Shown here: in pieces, positions 25,601 through 33,867 of the stretch
Numbering within the stretch: position 1 is the stretch's first letter
Layout: each line of letters begins with the position of its first letter
Assembly: GCF_019336435.1 (NCBI RefSeq)
Contig: NZ_JAHWXQ010000003.1
Span: 124,001-188,000 of the forward strand
DNA length: 64,000 bases
Reading direction: 5' to 3'
From: Pontibacter populi
Lineage (GTDB): Bacteria; Bacteroidota; Bacteroidia; Cytophagales; Hymenobacteraceae
The notes under the pieces: generated by a model
Told to the model about the DNA's origin: nothing
The model's database searches: none
Seen by the model: the letters and a program-made list of their open reading frames with translations, nothing else
Position numbers and translations under genes: made by a program

Positions 25601-26823
25601 CTTTGTTTGATAGAGAGGTACAAATATTCCCTAAAGCTGGGATACATTGTGATGATTCCTTCTTCGCATACTATAAGCGTGCAAGTAGTGGTGAATACCT
25701 TTCAACAAGAAAATATGTAGGCATACTTCCTGTTGGTAAGACACAAGTTTGGATGCAGCTCCGAATAGCCGCTGTAGTACTAGCACACAGGTACAAGTAC
25801 TTGTATGAGCAATATTCGTCGAGCGACCTTTATGAGAATGGCATAACCGATGAGGAATTTGGCAGGGTAATGGACTACTACCATACCATGCTCATGTACT
25901 TCAATAGCCTAAAGGAAGTTGGGAAAACAGAGTCCCAACTTTACCACTACTTACCAAACGAAGTGAATCTTATAAGGCGCAACATCACAGATAGCAACTT
26001 CTTTGACCCTTTGCTTTCACCAACAGATAATATCAACCATTCTGAGCTTACTGGTAGACTAAGTGGTGAAGAGGTCAAATCGAACCTATCTGCTATTGAG
26101 CGTAATTGGGAGCTGCAAAATGCTGTTTCCCCTCCGGAGTTCGTCATTGCTACGAACATGATATCTGTCGGTATAGATGTTTCAAGATTCAATACAATGG
26201 TGATAAGCTCCATGCCACGGAACATTGCTGAATATATACAAGCATCTAGTAGGGTAGCACGGGAGAAAGAAGGGCTAGTATTGACCGTACATCATCCATT
26301 TAGAAGCAGGGACCTTTCTCATTATCAAAGATTTGTGGAGTTTCATGAGAAGTTCTACAGCTACGTGGAACCTATCTCTGTGACCCCTTATACTTTCAAG
26401 GCGCTCAAGCGTTATCTTCCATTGTTCCTAGCGACTTGGATCAGGCACAAAGGGTATGGCCTATCAACAAATGAACAGGCAGGGATGTTGAACGAGAATT
26501 TGAAGGATACTATCGTGAATGAGGTGGTGCAGCACTTCAAGACTCTCCGGAAGCACTCTTCTGACTTGAAAGTCATAGGCATATTGGATGACAATGAATT
26601 ACTTGAGATCCAAAATGAGGTTCATAAACTTATGACCCAGATGTGGCTCGAAAGAATAGGTCAAGGACAAGGAGCCCCTGAAGATTTCCGTTACAAGACC
26701 GATAGTCCTAACACCTCTATCTACATTGTAGGTAACTCTTATGATGTTGATTTGAATTGGAATGTCAAGGGTTCTCTAAGAGAGGTAGCACCTGAAACAG
26801 TTATTAAAACAGTCCAACAGTAA
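22636..26823 (+). CDS. drmA: DISARM helicase-domain protein DrmA
   Basis: A 1395-residue SF2-like ATPase with a long N-terminal region (about 1-650) and a helicase core. Walker A is WFPTGGGKTEAY (about 690-701). The DEAD-box equivalent is IIQDELHLLLGPLG (about 933-946), then TSTATTRN (motif III-like, about 975). The C-terminal domain has MISVGIDVSRFNTMVI and motif VI QASSRVARE (about 1198-1206). A four-cysteine zinc cluster (CPWCG, then CHTSGC) sits between motifs I and II, about residues 822-857. DrmA with DrmB forms the DISARM core that engages unmethylated phage DNA. It is separated by 6 bases from drmB. Confidence 0.85.
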   Translation: MPSKYEDKRNSLERTIREQILGPGANANRYILLSEWESHYAGKNLKELFPIDNLLEVMDEVPAYYYSTGILFPSTVEAKPDNGQGQQNNTASGDDENGAGDDDFHDNKEESLSSLNQNYPTSFGLSFAIDKNCQLQEDLELKVEFRTYRPVKGEALKEVGYWVRSHQAVVKEVINKYFTEYLKTVEKEENLFIVSTRSEISREDAYRLDYDLFERFQHEYLSDARWEQEKQEHTLAPKNRYGYETRYLLLNDADGWVSKIRERFLAQFLPAWKKGNIKAKAYDQELIARVEVVNLVKDMVEAFKKNFNVRKSAMWKATPQVIHTTLPAYGNSNREIGQKLVYGSDDSQSPKLELFWQYIMPRFRNSEDKDKIYIKLVIKNVSQPYKLKLNEPPQLNKKNKANIKSFFGIRLTVAESEAGSNVLRAYNPPNLSKIDQEDNFNKLLYRQYEDLGEGYNTSVAWGTSEDGRRFICTEFLPATTTPQVDHTPSKLEGGTVKTRLTNTDILRIKPLSTLSKLSDTAITECLRSFVKDYSTWIEEKQRELCKEGLSTEGTTILNEQLLKASSDERRLRRNIGLLEGDRDAMAAFRLMNTAMFLQIHHSLNIKQAKKSNLAHYLVAAGKDEEAYKALEDTIPGNSKAHIAWRPFQLAFVLLNIDAFVKPGGKDEVIHDDIFDSGWHERNGLADLVWFPTGGGKTEAYLGIIAFLIAYRRMTKGVDGTGTAILMRYTLRLLTLQQFQRATLLICALEHIRKESFSIPNHRSLGKERITIGLYVGNDSLPGAWTGGEKSMEAELRRIAQQIDQEERQIKTKLPHTDCPWCGSELFTTLHKDALSNVLEPDSKKSIPLRFFCHTSGCSFEDMDMMEEENSLPLRLYDEEIYKYPPTLLFGTVDKFAQLAHNVENGHGSDSRRIFGQRRRGNNLLPSVTPPELIIQDELHLLLGPLGSAVGLFETAIDELCTYSKDGLSLRPKIITSTATTRNTKDQIYALFDREVQIFPKAGIHCDDSFFAYYKRASSGEYLSTRKYVGILPVGKTQVWMQLRIAAVVLAHRYKYLYEQYSSSDLYENGITDEEFGRVMDYYHTMLMYFNSLKEVGKTESQLYHYLPNEVNLIRRNITDSNFFDPLLSPTDNINHSELTGRLSGEEVKSNLSAIERNWELQNAVSPPEFVIATNMISVGIDVSRFNTMVISSMPRNIAEYIQASSRVAREKEGLVLTVHHPFRSRDLSHYQRFVEFHEKFYSYVEPISVTPYTFKALKRYLPLFLATWIRHKGYGLSTNEQAGMLNENLKDTIVNEVVQHFKTLRKHSSDLKVIGILDDNELLEIQNEVHKLMTQMWLERIGQGQGAPEDFRYKTDSPNTSIYIVGNSYDVDLNWNVKGSLREVAPETVIKTVQQ

Positions 26824-26829
26824 TAAGTC

Positions 26830-28989
26830 ATGTCGTTTAGCAAGAACAACCAGGCGAATGAGAGCCTGAGCCAGTATAAGTTACTTTCTGCATATGGTGG
26901 AGCAGGCTCCCTTTTACACACACAATATGGTTCCATTATAGTTTCCTGCATTGAGGAGTGGGGATTCCTAGAAATAGCAATGGATGAAGTTGTTGAGCAG
27001 GACCAAGAACCTCAAAAGAACATTGACAAAGGATTGGCTAAAAAAGGATTGCAACGATCGAGGGACTGGCGCCTTTTACAGGACCTTAAATCAAGGAAAA
27101 GGTTACCTAACCTGCACAGCTTGATCCTGATTCCTAGCATAGAGGTTAATGAGCATTCCAATAGGATACAGAATGATGGCACTCCTTTGGCTATCAGCAG
27201 TACCTTCCTGCCGAAGAACTTCATAGACGAACAGTCCAAAGCCTTGAAATCATACAAGGAATGGTTTGCTGATTGGAAGAGAGCTGTGGGGAGAGATGAT
27301 CTGAACCTGTTCTTCCCACCTAAACGGGCCCTTACAAGGAAGGTCGGTGATGAGGTCTCAGTGCAAAGAGACCAAAAGGGTAAACCTAATGGTACTGTTC
27401 TAAAACAAGACAATGTAATCTTGATATGTGAGCATGGACACATAAGTTCTTTCCCATGGGCCAAGTATCTTCGTTGGAAAAGGGAGAACCCTCATGTGAA
27501 GCAAGAAGGATTTGCTGACATCTTTGGAGCTTCCACATGCTGCAGTAAGCCAGATATCAGTATCAAGGACAGTCAGGGCAACACAGCGGGTTTCGATGGT
27601 AAGTTCTTAAACTGTAACAATAAGGGCTGTGGCAGTGGGGTCTCACTAAAAGGCCTATTCAACATCAAAGTAAAATGCCCTGGCCATAAGCCTTGGGAAG
27701 TAGAGACCGGTGATAACAGATATTACTCCGGAAATGATAATGCTAGGGATAAGGAACCACCTACTGAAGCTTGTGACAGGTCCATGAAGGTTGTCTTGAC
27801 CACAGGGAATAACCTTTATTTCTCAAGAAGTATCTCGAGTATCTATATGCCGGAGGTGTTATATAAGAGGTATTCCGAAGAGATATTAGATCTCTTGAGA
27901 GAGCAGAGTCAAAAGTTGTTCGAAGCGGGTATACCATCAGATAGCATAAAGGCAATTGCCATAAAATATATTGGAAAAGAGAAGTTTGAGGATGTAGAAG
28001 CAATATCACATCCATTATGGGAAGCAACTGTGAGGGGCTTCCAAGATGGTCTCCCTGAAGGTGAGGCTGGTACAGACCAAGAGATAGATCAGGCCGAGAG
28101 AGACGTTCAGTTCAGACACAAAGAGTTCAACATCTTAACTTCTAGGTCAGATGATGATATCAATGTTGACAAGGACAGGCTCTTTGTAAAGGACGTAACG
28201 GAGAATCTAACAAGTGATCTCAGAGGCTTTTTCAGAAAGGTATTACGTATAGACCAACTGATGCTTACGACCACGCAACTGGACTTTTCAAGAGATAGAC
28301 CTGTCGATGCTGACGCTGGGACCAATGTCAAACCTCAGAATATATTCAGAAGCTTTCCCCAAGACGTCCGAGTATATCCAGCAGTAGAAAGTTTTGGAGA
28401 GGGTATCTTCTTCGCTTTTGATGAGGAGCAATTAGAACAAGTTGCTCTTGACCATAGATTCCATAAAATGTTCAGTAGGCAACTAGACACTTTTGGCCAA
28501 ACATCCCAAAAGCATGCTATTGATAATGGGAATGCCTTATACATTGTCCATACTTTCTCTCACCTAGTCATGCGTGAGTTGGAATTCCAGTGTGGATACC
28601 CTACAGCCTCATTATCAGAAAGGCTTTACATCTCAGCCAATGACGATACAAAGATGTATGGGGTGTTGGTCTATACGTCGGAGGGAGCAGAAGGTAGTAT
28701 GGGAGGACTGATAGCTCAGACAAGACAAGAGAACCTTAATGTGCTATTGAAACGAGCGTTCGAACGTGCAACAATATGCTCAAGTGACCCTCTTTGCTGG
28801 GAATCAGAAGGGCAAGGTTTGTTCGAACTAAATCTTGCGTCTTGCTTTTCATGTGGTCTCGTTAGTGAGACCTCTTGCGAAAAGAGGAACATGTTCTTAG
28901 ATAGGAGAATACTTGTTGATGAAGATCTCGGTCTATTCAAAAGGGTGATTTACCAAGGATCTGAAACAGGATGTATACAAGAGACTTGA
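26830..28989 (+). CDS. drmB: DISARM protein DrmB (DUF1998)
   Basis: A 719-residue protein ending in a DUF1998 domain. HTFSHLVMRELEFQCGYPTA (about 576-595) and YTSEGAEGSMGGL (about 616-628) are followed by four cysteines (CSSDPLCWE and CFSCGLVSETSCEKRNMFLDR, about 655-698) that should bind zinc. A further cysteine-rich stretch near residues 238-280 (STCCSK, CNNKGCGSG, CPGHKPWE) suggests a second zinc module. DrmB partners DrmA in known DISARM systems. It is 6 bases after drmA and overlaps the next gene by 19 bases. Confidence 0.87.
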   Translation: MSFSKNNQANESLSQYKLLSAYGGAGSLLHTQYGSIIVSCIEEWGFLEIAMDEVVEQDQEPQKNIDKGLAKKGLQRSRDWRLLQDLKSRKRLPNLHSLILIPSIEVNEHSNRIQNDGTPLAISSTFLPKNFIDEQSKALKSYKEWFADWKRAVGRDDLNLFFPPKRALTRKVGDEVSVQRDQKGKPNGTVLKQDNVILICEHGHISSFPWAKYLRWKRENPHVKQEGFADIFGASTCCSKPDISIKDSQGNTAGFDGKFLNCNNKGCGSGVSLKGLFNIKVKCPGHKPWEVETGDNRYYSGNDNARDKEPPTEACDRSMKVVLTTGNNLYFSRSISSIYMPEVLYKRYSEEILDLLREQSQKLFEAGIPSDSIKAIAIKYIGKEKFEDVEAISHPLWEATVRGFQDGLPEGEAGTDQEIDQAERDVQFRHKEFNILTSRSDDDINVDKDRLFVKDVTENLTSDLRGFFRKVLRIDQLMLTTTQLDFSRDRPVDADAGTNVKPQNIFRSFPQDVRVYPAVESFGEGIFFAFDEEQLEQVALDHRFHKMFSRQLDTFGQTSQKHAIDNGNALYIVHTFSHLVMRELEFQCGYPTASLSERLYISANDDTKMYGVLVYTSEGAEGSMGGLIAQTRQENLNVLLKRAFERATICSSDPLCWESEGQGLFELNLASCFSCGLVSETSCEKRNMFLDRRILVDEDLGLFKRVIYQGSETGCIQET

Positions 28990-30077
28990 GCTTTCAAGAA
29001 GAAAGCATTGGATTTTTAGAGAAGGTGAATGCTCACCTTTCTCCCCTTAGCGGAAAGAGGAATAGAAAGCTACGGTTTGACAGTAAGTTCAAAGATGAAG
29101 CGATAGAACTACTTAAGGCTTCCTTTAGAAGACGAATGAAGGAACCTAAGCAGATAATTTCTCTGTACGAAGAGATATTGAGCTCTGGTCTAGGAGAATA
29201 TATAGAAGCACACCTAAGAGAATATGTCAATGAGCTTATGATTGACATCTATCTACATCAAGATTGTGATCGTATATTGAGAAGCATTATGGGAAATAGA
29301 GTTTTAAAGGAGATAGCTATGCGGGCTCCTTTAGTTCCTGGGCTAATCAGTATTGGCAATGAACGCAACTATTACCTCTTTTCGAATCTATGGGACATAG
29401 GTGTACCTAAAGATGCAAAAGGAATTCTATCCATAGCCTATTCCATTGCAGAGAAGATATGGGAACTTATACAGTTAGATGATACTAAGCTTGAGTCACA
29501 AAGGGTCATCATGCATTTTGTTAAATACTTCGGTACTTTAAGTAATGTAGATAAAATCACTTGTGCATGTACAGTCTTGAAAATATTCAATAGCAACCTA
29601 ATCAAGGCGCTAGATGATTATGATGACCGATCGGCCAATATGGTGAACATCAGCGTGGTCTTCAGAAGGCTTAAGGGTTTCTTAGAACTTTTGAGAAACT
29701 TTAGAAAATTAAGGCTTGATGATCTTTCACTGATACCTTTATTCGATCATGATGTCAAAGCGCCTCTAGTTTTTGGCGATAAGTATCTCAAGCAGCATGA
29801 ACAGTTCAATGATTTATTGATAAAAATTGAGGAACAAGCAAATATATCTTGTGCACCACTTAAGGAAGAAGAAGTGCTCGAACTCTTACTTGAAATGATA
29901 GTATTAGATAAAGTATTAGATAAGACTTTATATGAAAAGCTTCGAAAATCAATAGGAAGTGTGTCAAAATGTAAGATAATAGAGACACTCGGTGTCGATC
30001 TTTTAAAAGAGCAGTATTTGAAATGCCATTTTTTTAAAAGTATAATCCGCACTAAATACATCTTTGAGGTTTTGTAA
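28971..30077 (+). CDS. Unrecognised DISARM-linked protein, paralog A
   Basis: A 368-residue, mostly helical, charged protein with no motif I recognise and no signal peptide or membrane segment. It starts inside the end of drmB (19-base overlap), so it is very likely part of the same operon. It is related to the next gene: YVNELMIDIYLHQDCDRIL (about 84-102), HFVKYFGTL near 183 and the C-terminal IIRTKYIFEVL all have counterparts there. In class 2 DISARM a drmC gene encoding a phospholipase-D-type nuclease is expected near here, but no HxK(x)4D motif is present. It could be a regulator, sensor or replacement effector; no function is assigned. Confidence 0.75.
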   Translation: MYTRDLSFQEESIGFLEKVNAHLSPLSGKRNRKLRFDSKFKDEAIELLKASFRRRMKEPKQIISLYEEILSSGLGEYIEAHLREYVNELMIDIYLHQDCDRILRSIMGNRVLKEIAMRAPLVPGLISIGNERNYYLFSNLWDIGVPKDAKGILSIAYSIAEKIWELIQLDDTKLESQRVIMHFVKYFGTLSNVDKITCACTVLKIFNSNLIKALDDYDDRSANMVNISVVFRRLKGFLELLRNFRKLRLDDLSLIPLFDHDVKAPLVFGDKYLKQHEQFNDLLIKIEEQANISCAPLKEEEVLELLLEMIVLDKVLDKTLYEKLRKSIGSVSKCKIIETLGVDLLKEQYLKCHFFKSIIRTKYIFEVL

Positions 30078-30200
30078 CATTAGTTTTCACAACCATATAT
30101 TATGTGAGGTGAACCTGGAAGAGATATTCATTCCTAACAAACAATACTTCGGAGGGAGCTTCACAACACTGTAAAGTAAAAGTGAACCAAAAATTTACTG

Positions 30201-31238
30201 ATGTTTAGTACTAGCAATAAATATTTTCTTCTGAACTTACATAAAGAGCTAGGTAAGCTAAGTGAACATGAATCTATCTTAGCTTTCAACGAAAAATTTA
30301 AAAACCAAGCTTTTGAGAGGATACACAAAAGTTACTCTGAGACAAAGTATACAGAAAGGACATCATTCTATGAAGATGTCCTAGAGCATGTAGGCAAATT
30401 TGTAGTTGAAGAGCTTCTAATAGATATCTATTTAGAAGATGAGTGTGATCATATAATAGAAAGGATTAGTGAGAGATTGAGCATCCTGAAGAATCAGATT
30501 TCCAAGAATGCCTTTCTTCTAGGGTTAATGGATTCCTCATCTTGCAGCAACTTCTTAAAGGATGAACTGGCAAAATGCATCGGGGTAACTGAAGTAGATT
30601 GGCATAATACGAACCAGAATTCACATCCTACCATCAAGAAGTTTGCTGCTGGTATAAATGCTGCTCTTATAAATCAGGAGGGGGAGCTAAAACTACGATC
30701 TAATCTGGTGCACTTCATAAAGTATTGGACTTCACTTAAGTCAAGAAGAGAAAACAGGAATGATAAGGCCATATTGCTCATCTATCTGATTAATACATTC
30801 GTTAATTCTCACCAAGATAGCATATGCCTCGATTTAAAGAAGGTTGTGGAAGAATTACGTATTTCACGGTTTAGTAAATTGGATTCTGTACCACTGCTAA
30901 ACCTAGATACAGGAGAGTCGGAAATTTTTCCTGTAGGTTATCATAAACTTAAGAGAAAACTGCTAGAGAAGTTAGAGCAGATATCATTCTTAAGGCTAGC
31001 TCTTACACCTACTGAAGTATTAGGTTTTATAAAAGAGTATGTAAATAAGCATGATGAAATCAATAGCTCTGCTCATTATGAAGGTGTAAAGGCTAAAATA
31101 ATAGGTGAGCTACATAGAGTGGATAAACTATACATCTTAAATACTATTGGATTAGGAGTTCTTTGTCAAATGTATCAAAAAGATGATTTTATGAATAATA
31201 TTATTCGAAGGAGGTACATCATTGAGGTGTTCGAATAA
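30201..31238 (+). CDS. Unrecognised DISARM-linked protein, paralog B
   Basis: A 345-residue helical protein related to the preceding gene. VVEELLIDIYLEDECDHII (about 65-83) matches NELMIDIYLHQDCDRIL; LVHFIKYWTSL (about 170) matches HFVKYFGTL; FSKLDSVPLLNLD (about 226) matches LDDLSLIPLFDHD; IIRRRYIIEVFE at the C-terminus matches IIRTKYIFEVL. No catalytic motif is visible. It is separated from paralog A by 123 bases, which could hold its own promoter, so it may be expressed separately. A hairpin terminator lies 62 bases after its stop. Confidence 0.72.
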   Translation: MFSTSNKYFLLNLHKELGKLSEHESILAFNEKFKNQAFERIHKSYSETKYTERTSFYEDVLEHVGKFVVEELLIDIYLEDECDHIIERISERLSILKNQISKNAFLLGLMDSSSCSNFLKDELAKCIGVTEVDWHNTNQNSHPTIKKFAAGINAALINQEGELKLRSNLVHFIKYWTSLKSRRENRNDKAILLIYLINTFVNSHQDSICLDLKKVVEELRISRFSKLDSVPLLNLDTGESEIFPVGYHKLKRKLLEKLEQISFLRLALTPTEVLGFIKEYVNKHDEINSSAHYEGVKAKIIGELHRVDKLYILNTIGLGVLCQMYQKDDFMNNIIRRRYIIEVFE

Positions 31239-31300
31239 CGAATAGAATAAGTAGCATCAATGCTAACCCTTAATTAAAAGCATTATACAATTCTAATGAG

Positions 31301-31351
31301 TAGAACCCCCATTATTTAAATTTGAACTGAAACTTATATAATGGGGTTCTA
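31301..31351. terminator. Hairpin between convergent genes
   Basis: The arms TAGAACCCCCATTAT and ATAATGGGGTTCTA pair over 14 bp with one bulged C and a 22-base AT-rich loop. It lies between paralog B and the convergent small gene at 31365-31637, and probably terminates both. Confidence 0.6.
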
Positions 31352-31364
31352 AATCCTTCAATTG

Positions 31365-31637
31365 CTAATCGCTAAAATGAGATTCGACTATGGCATACGT
31401 TGATTCCCAATCAATATGATTATTAGGATAATAGTGCTGGATTCTCATCGCTAACTTGTATAACATAGACTTGCATACCCAGTTCTTGTTTAATATCTGC
31501 ATAATCCATTCTGATTCCTGGCCTCTGGTCCTTCCTAATTCTCTTTTGGGTATTGAGTACTGTCTGTAGCTGCCATACGCGTGATAATTAATAATCAATG
31601 TATGATCCTTTTCCTCGAAGTAATAGTCTTCCATCAT
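31365..31637 (-). CDS. Small hypothetical protein
   Basis: A 90-residue acidic/aromatic protein (MMEDYYFEEKDHTLIINYHA at the start; CKSMLYKLAMRIQHYYPNNH later) without recognised motif, signal peptide or membrane helix. It is convergent with the defence operon. The amino acid composition looks like a real protein, and a compact start at an ATGATGG doublet is present, but there is no further support. Confidence 0.5.
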   Translation of the reverse strand: MMEDYYFEEKDHTLIINYHAYGSYRQYSIPKRELGRTRGQESEWIMQILNKNWVCKSMLYKLAMRIQHYYPNNHIDWESTYAIVESHFSD

Positions 31638-31988
31638 TTTTAATTTATTTTTTTTGAAGGTTTGATCTGCTGGAATAACATTCTAGAATTAATTATTCTA
31701 GGATTATTCATTCCGTCCTATTACTATAACACTGGAACAAGGCGAAATGTATTATCGCATAAATCATCACTGGTCTGTTTAAGTCAACTCAAGCGTTTAC
31801 CAGGAGTTGCTGCAAAATCCGGTTTCATATCCCAATCCCTCAAGGCTGATATAGTATTAAGATAGCGTTAAATTATTTTTTATTTTTTGTGGAAGTCAAA
31901 ACACCACCCTCCCAGTAGCAAGCCCCCCACCTCAACCGGCGGGCGGAGGTACCCCCGTAGTTTTGTACCACTAAAAAATAAAAAGACG
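31638..31988. other. Spacer with composition shift
   Basis: The 351-base spacer has no convincing gene. Its left three-quarters are AT-rich; from about 31900 it becomes GC-rich (CCCCCCACCTCAACCGGCGG) and stays so through 33.9 kb. TAGTTTTG near 31957 matches TAnnTTTG and would serve the gene starting at 31989. The compositional step suggests a join between two segments of different origin. Confidence 0.5.
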
Positions 31989-32330
31989 ATGGTAACCATT
32001 ACCGGCTTTAAAAAGCGCACGTCCGAGGACGGAAAAGAGTTCAATGTCCTCCTTCTGCAAGGGGAAATAGAGTTGATCCAGTCCAGGCAATCCGGCAGGT
32101 TTTACGCGACTGCCAAGACCTGCACCATTCCCTGCACCTTCAACGATCCCATGTGCCAGGGGCTGATCGGCAAGACGCTTCCGGGTAACATTGAGAAAGT
32201 AGTGTGCGATCCGTATGATTACCACATTCCGGGCACGGACGAGATCATTTCGCTGGCTTATTCCTACTACTATGATCCGATCGAAAGGACGATGGAGCAG
32301 GAAGTCTTTCAGCTGAAGACAGCAGCGTAA
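31989..32330 (+). CDS. Small hypothetical protein of mobile-element type
   Basis: A 113-residue protein from MVTITGFKKRTSEDGKEF. The frame is open further upstream, but the extra residues are proline/serine-rich and precede the likely promoter, so I use this ATG. GFKxRTSEDGKEFNVLLLQGEIELIQS and a pair of cysteines in CTIPCTFNDPMC suggest a small OB- or beta-barrel-like protein. Comparable short proteins occur in Bacteroidota integrative elements, but I cannot name the family. It is GC-rich like the following two genes. Confidence 0.65.
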   Translation: MVTITGFKKRTSEDGKEFNVLLLQGEIELIQSRQSGRFYATAKTCTIPCTFNDPMCQGLIGKTLPGNIEKVVCDPYDYHIPGTDEIISLAYSYYYDPIERTMEQEVFQLKTAA

Positions 32331-32387
32331 GAAGCGGAGGGTGGCTGAAAGGCTGCCCTTTTTATTTTCCACTTAACGGCTACAAAC

Positions 32388-32663
32388 ATGCTGACCAAAT
32401 ACCTGCTGAGCGCAGAACCCAGCGAGTTCTCCGACAGCTGCCTGTTCCTATCTGCCTTCAGGCTGCAGAGGGCTTACTGCCCCTTTCAGGTGGTCTGCAT
32501 CAAAGCTATCCGCAGCATTGAAGAAGGAGAGCGGAAAAGGGTGGACAAGGTGCTGAGCTGGAATACTGGCACCATCCTGTTTTACATCCAGGGCAAACTG
32601 TACCCGCACCACCATTTCAGCTACAGGCCGCCAACGCAGTTCGTAGCCACGGCGGTGAGCTGA
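32388..32663 (+). CDS. Small hypothetical protein
   Basis: A 91-residue basic protein, MLTKYLLSAEPSEFSDSC at the start, with YCPFQVVCIKAIRSIEEGERKRV in the middle. No motif is recognised. It is 57 bases downstream of the previous gene on the same strand and has the same high GC, so the two probably share a transcript. The duplicated non-coding element A begins 22 bases after its stop. Confidence 0.55.
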   Translation: MLTKYLLSAEPSEFSDSCLFLSAFRLQRAYCPFQVVCIKAIRSIEEGERKRVDKVLSWNTGTILFYIQGKLYPHHHFSYRPPTQFVATAVS

Positions 32664-32685
32664 AAGGACGGACAGGAGTTATGCT

Positions 32686-32813
32686 GAATTTCTTAGGCAT
32701 TGTTCTGTGAGATAGTTTCTCCTGCTAACTAAAAAACTACTGAAAGAACGGAGCCGCCACCATGCGCTGCAGCAAGATGGGAAGGGGTAGCGGCCATGCC
32801 ATGCTGCTGTCCC
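32686..32813 (+). repeat. Duplicated non-coding element, copy A
   Basis: About 128 bases recur in diverged form at 33868-33993, so the two copies flank the DUF3871 gene. Shared blocks in the same order and spacing are GAATTTCTT, CATTGTT, GAT-GTT-CTCCT, ACTGAAAGAACG, AGC, CTGCAGC-AGAT, and a GGGA...GCTGCT-TCCC end. Between the ACTGAAAGAACG and CTGCAGC blocks the spacing is exactly 16 bases in both copies. Confidence 0.65.
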
Positions 32814-32858
32814 TTAGCAGCACTTCAACCATTTAAATCAACCGCAAACTTAATTGAT

Positions 32859-33860
32859 ATGAGACATTCACTTATCAGGGTAATTCCCCAATCGGAGCCC
32901 AGGCTTACAGTTACCAGCAACCGGGCAGAGGCAACACCATCCGTATCTTCCGCTTTCATAGAGGCCAACACCGTACCAGTTCTTTTGTCTGAGTTGCAGC
33001 AGGAGCATATCATTCCTGTCTATGTGAAGGACAACGAGCCGTTGATCAGCCAGGCGGACTTCATCCGTACGACTCAGGAAATTTCTTCCTCCGTCTTCAG
33101 CGGCGGGCAGATCCGGGCTCCTCAAATCAGGTGCAGCCACCCCATCAAGGGCAGGATCCCGGAGGCCAAGGACAAGCCTGCCGACCAGCTGCTGGACTGG
33201 GAGAAAACGCTGTACTATGAGCGCATGATGTTTCTCCTGGAGATTCCGTCTATCATTAACACCATAGATGGCAACCAACTTACCCTGACCATTGGAGGCG
33301 TTAAGGCCTACAACCTGGATAACCTCTACAATAGGAAGGGCGCTGCGGAGCACTTCAAGGTGTTCATTGGCTTTAATAACTTGGTATGCACCAACCTGTG
33401 CGTGAGAACGGATGGTTATCTAACTGACCTTAGAGTAAACCATGTGGAACAGCTTTATGCAGGGATTTACAACCTTTTGAGCTCGTTCGATCAGGATCAG
33501 CACCTGAGACAGATGCAAGCTTTAACTGATTACTCTATTACAGAACGGCAGTTCGCTCAGCTGCTGGGGCGCTGCAGGATGTACCAGCACCTTCCCAGTG
33601 AGAAGAAGAAGTCAATCCCCCCTTTGTTGTATGGGGACTCCCAGTTGACCGCTGTCTGCAGGGACTACTACAGGGACTCCTCCTTCTGCAAGGAGGAAGA
33701 TGGGAGCATCAGCCTGTGGAAACTTTACAACCTTTTAACCGGAGCCAATAAGTCAACCTACATCGACCAGTTCCTGGATCGTTCTGTCAATGCGCTAGAC
33801 TTGGCATCTCAGATACAGGGAGCAGTACAAGGCAAATCCACAAGTTGGTATATAGACTGA
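32859..33860 (+). CDS. DUF3871 family protein
   Basis: A 333-residue protein starting MRHSLIRVIPQSEPRLTV. The family signature includes IRAPQIRCSHPIKGRIPEAK (about 82-101), ERMMFLLEIPSI (near 120), NQLTLTIGGVKAYNLDNLY (about 138-156), FKVFIGFNNLVCTNLCV (about 165-181) and the C-terminal WKLYNLLTGANKSTYID. DUF3871 proteins are found on Bacteroidota mobile elements and have no established function. I chose this ATG because an upstream in-frame one at 32796 adds non-family residues and overlaps element A. Confidence 0.8.
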   Translation: MRHSLIRVIPQSEPRLTVTSNRAEATPSVSSAFIEANTVPVLLSELQQEHIIPVYVKDNEPLISQADFIRTTQEISSSVFSGGQIRAPQIRCSHPIKGRIPEAKDKPADQLLDWEKTLYYERMMFLLEIPSIINTIDGNQLTLTIGGVKAYNLDNLYNRKGAAEHFKVFIGFNNLVCTNLCVRTDGYLTDLRVNHVEQLYAGIYNLLSSFDQDQHLRQMQALTDYSITERQFAQLLGRCRMYQHLPSEKKKSIPPLLYGDSQLTAVCRDYYRDSSFCKEEDGSISLWKLYNLLTGANKSTYIDQFLDRSVNALDLASQIQGAVQGKSTSWYID

Positions 33861-33867
33861 TTATATT

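Noticed and set aside
28971..31238. Possible DrmC (PLD nuclease) in one of the paralogs
   Set aside because: I looked for an HxK(x)4D motif in both proteins and did not find it.
31662..31865. 67-codon plus-strand frame
   Set aside because: Random-looking composition in AT-rich spacer, no neighbouring operon structure.
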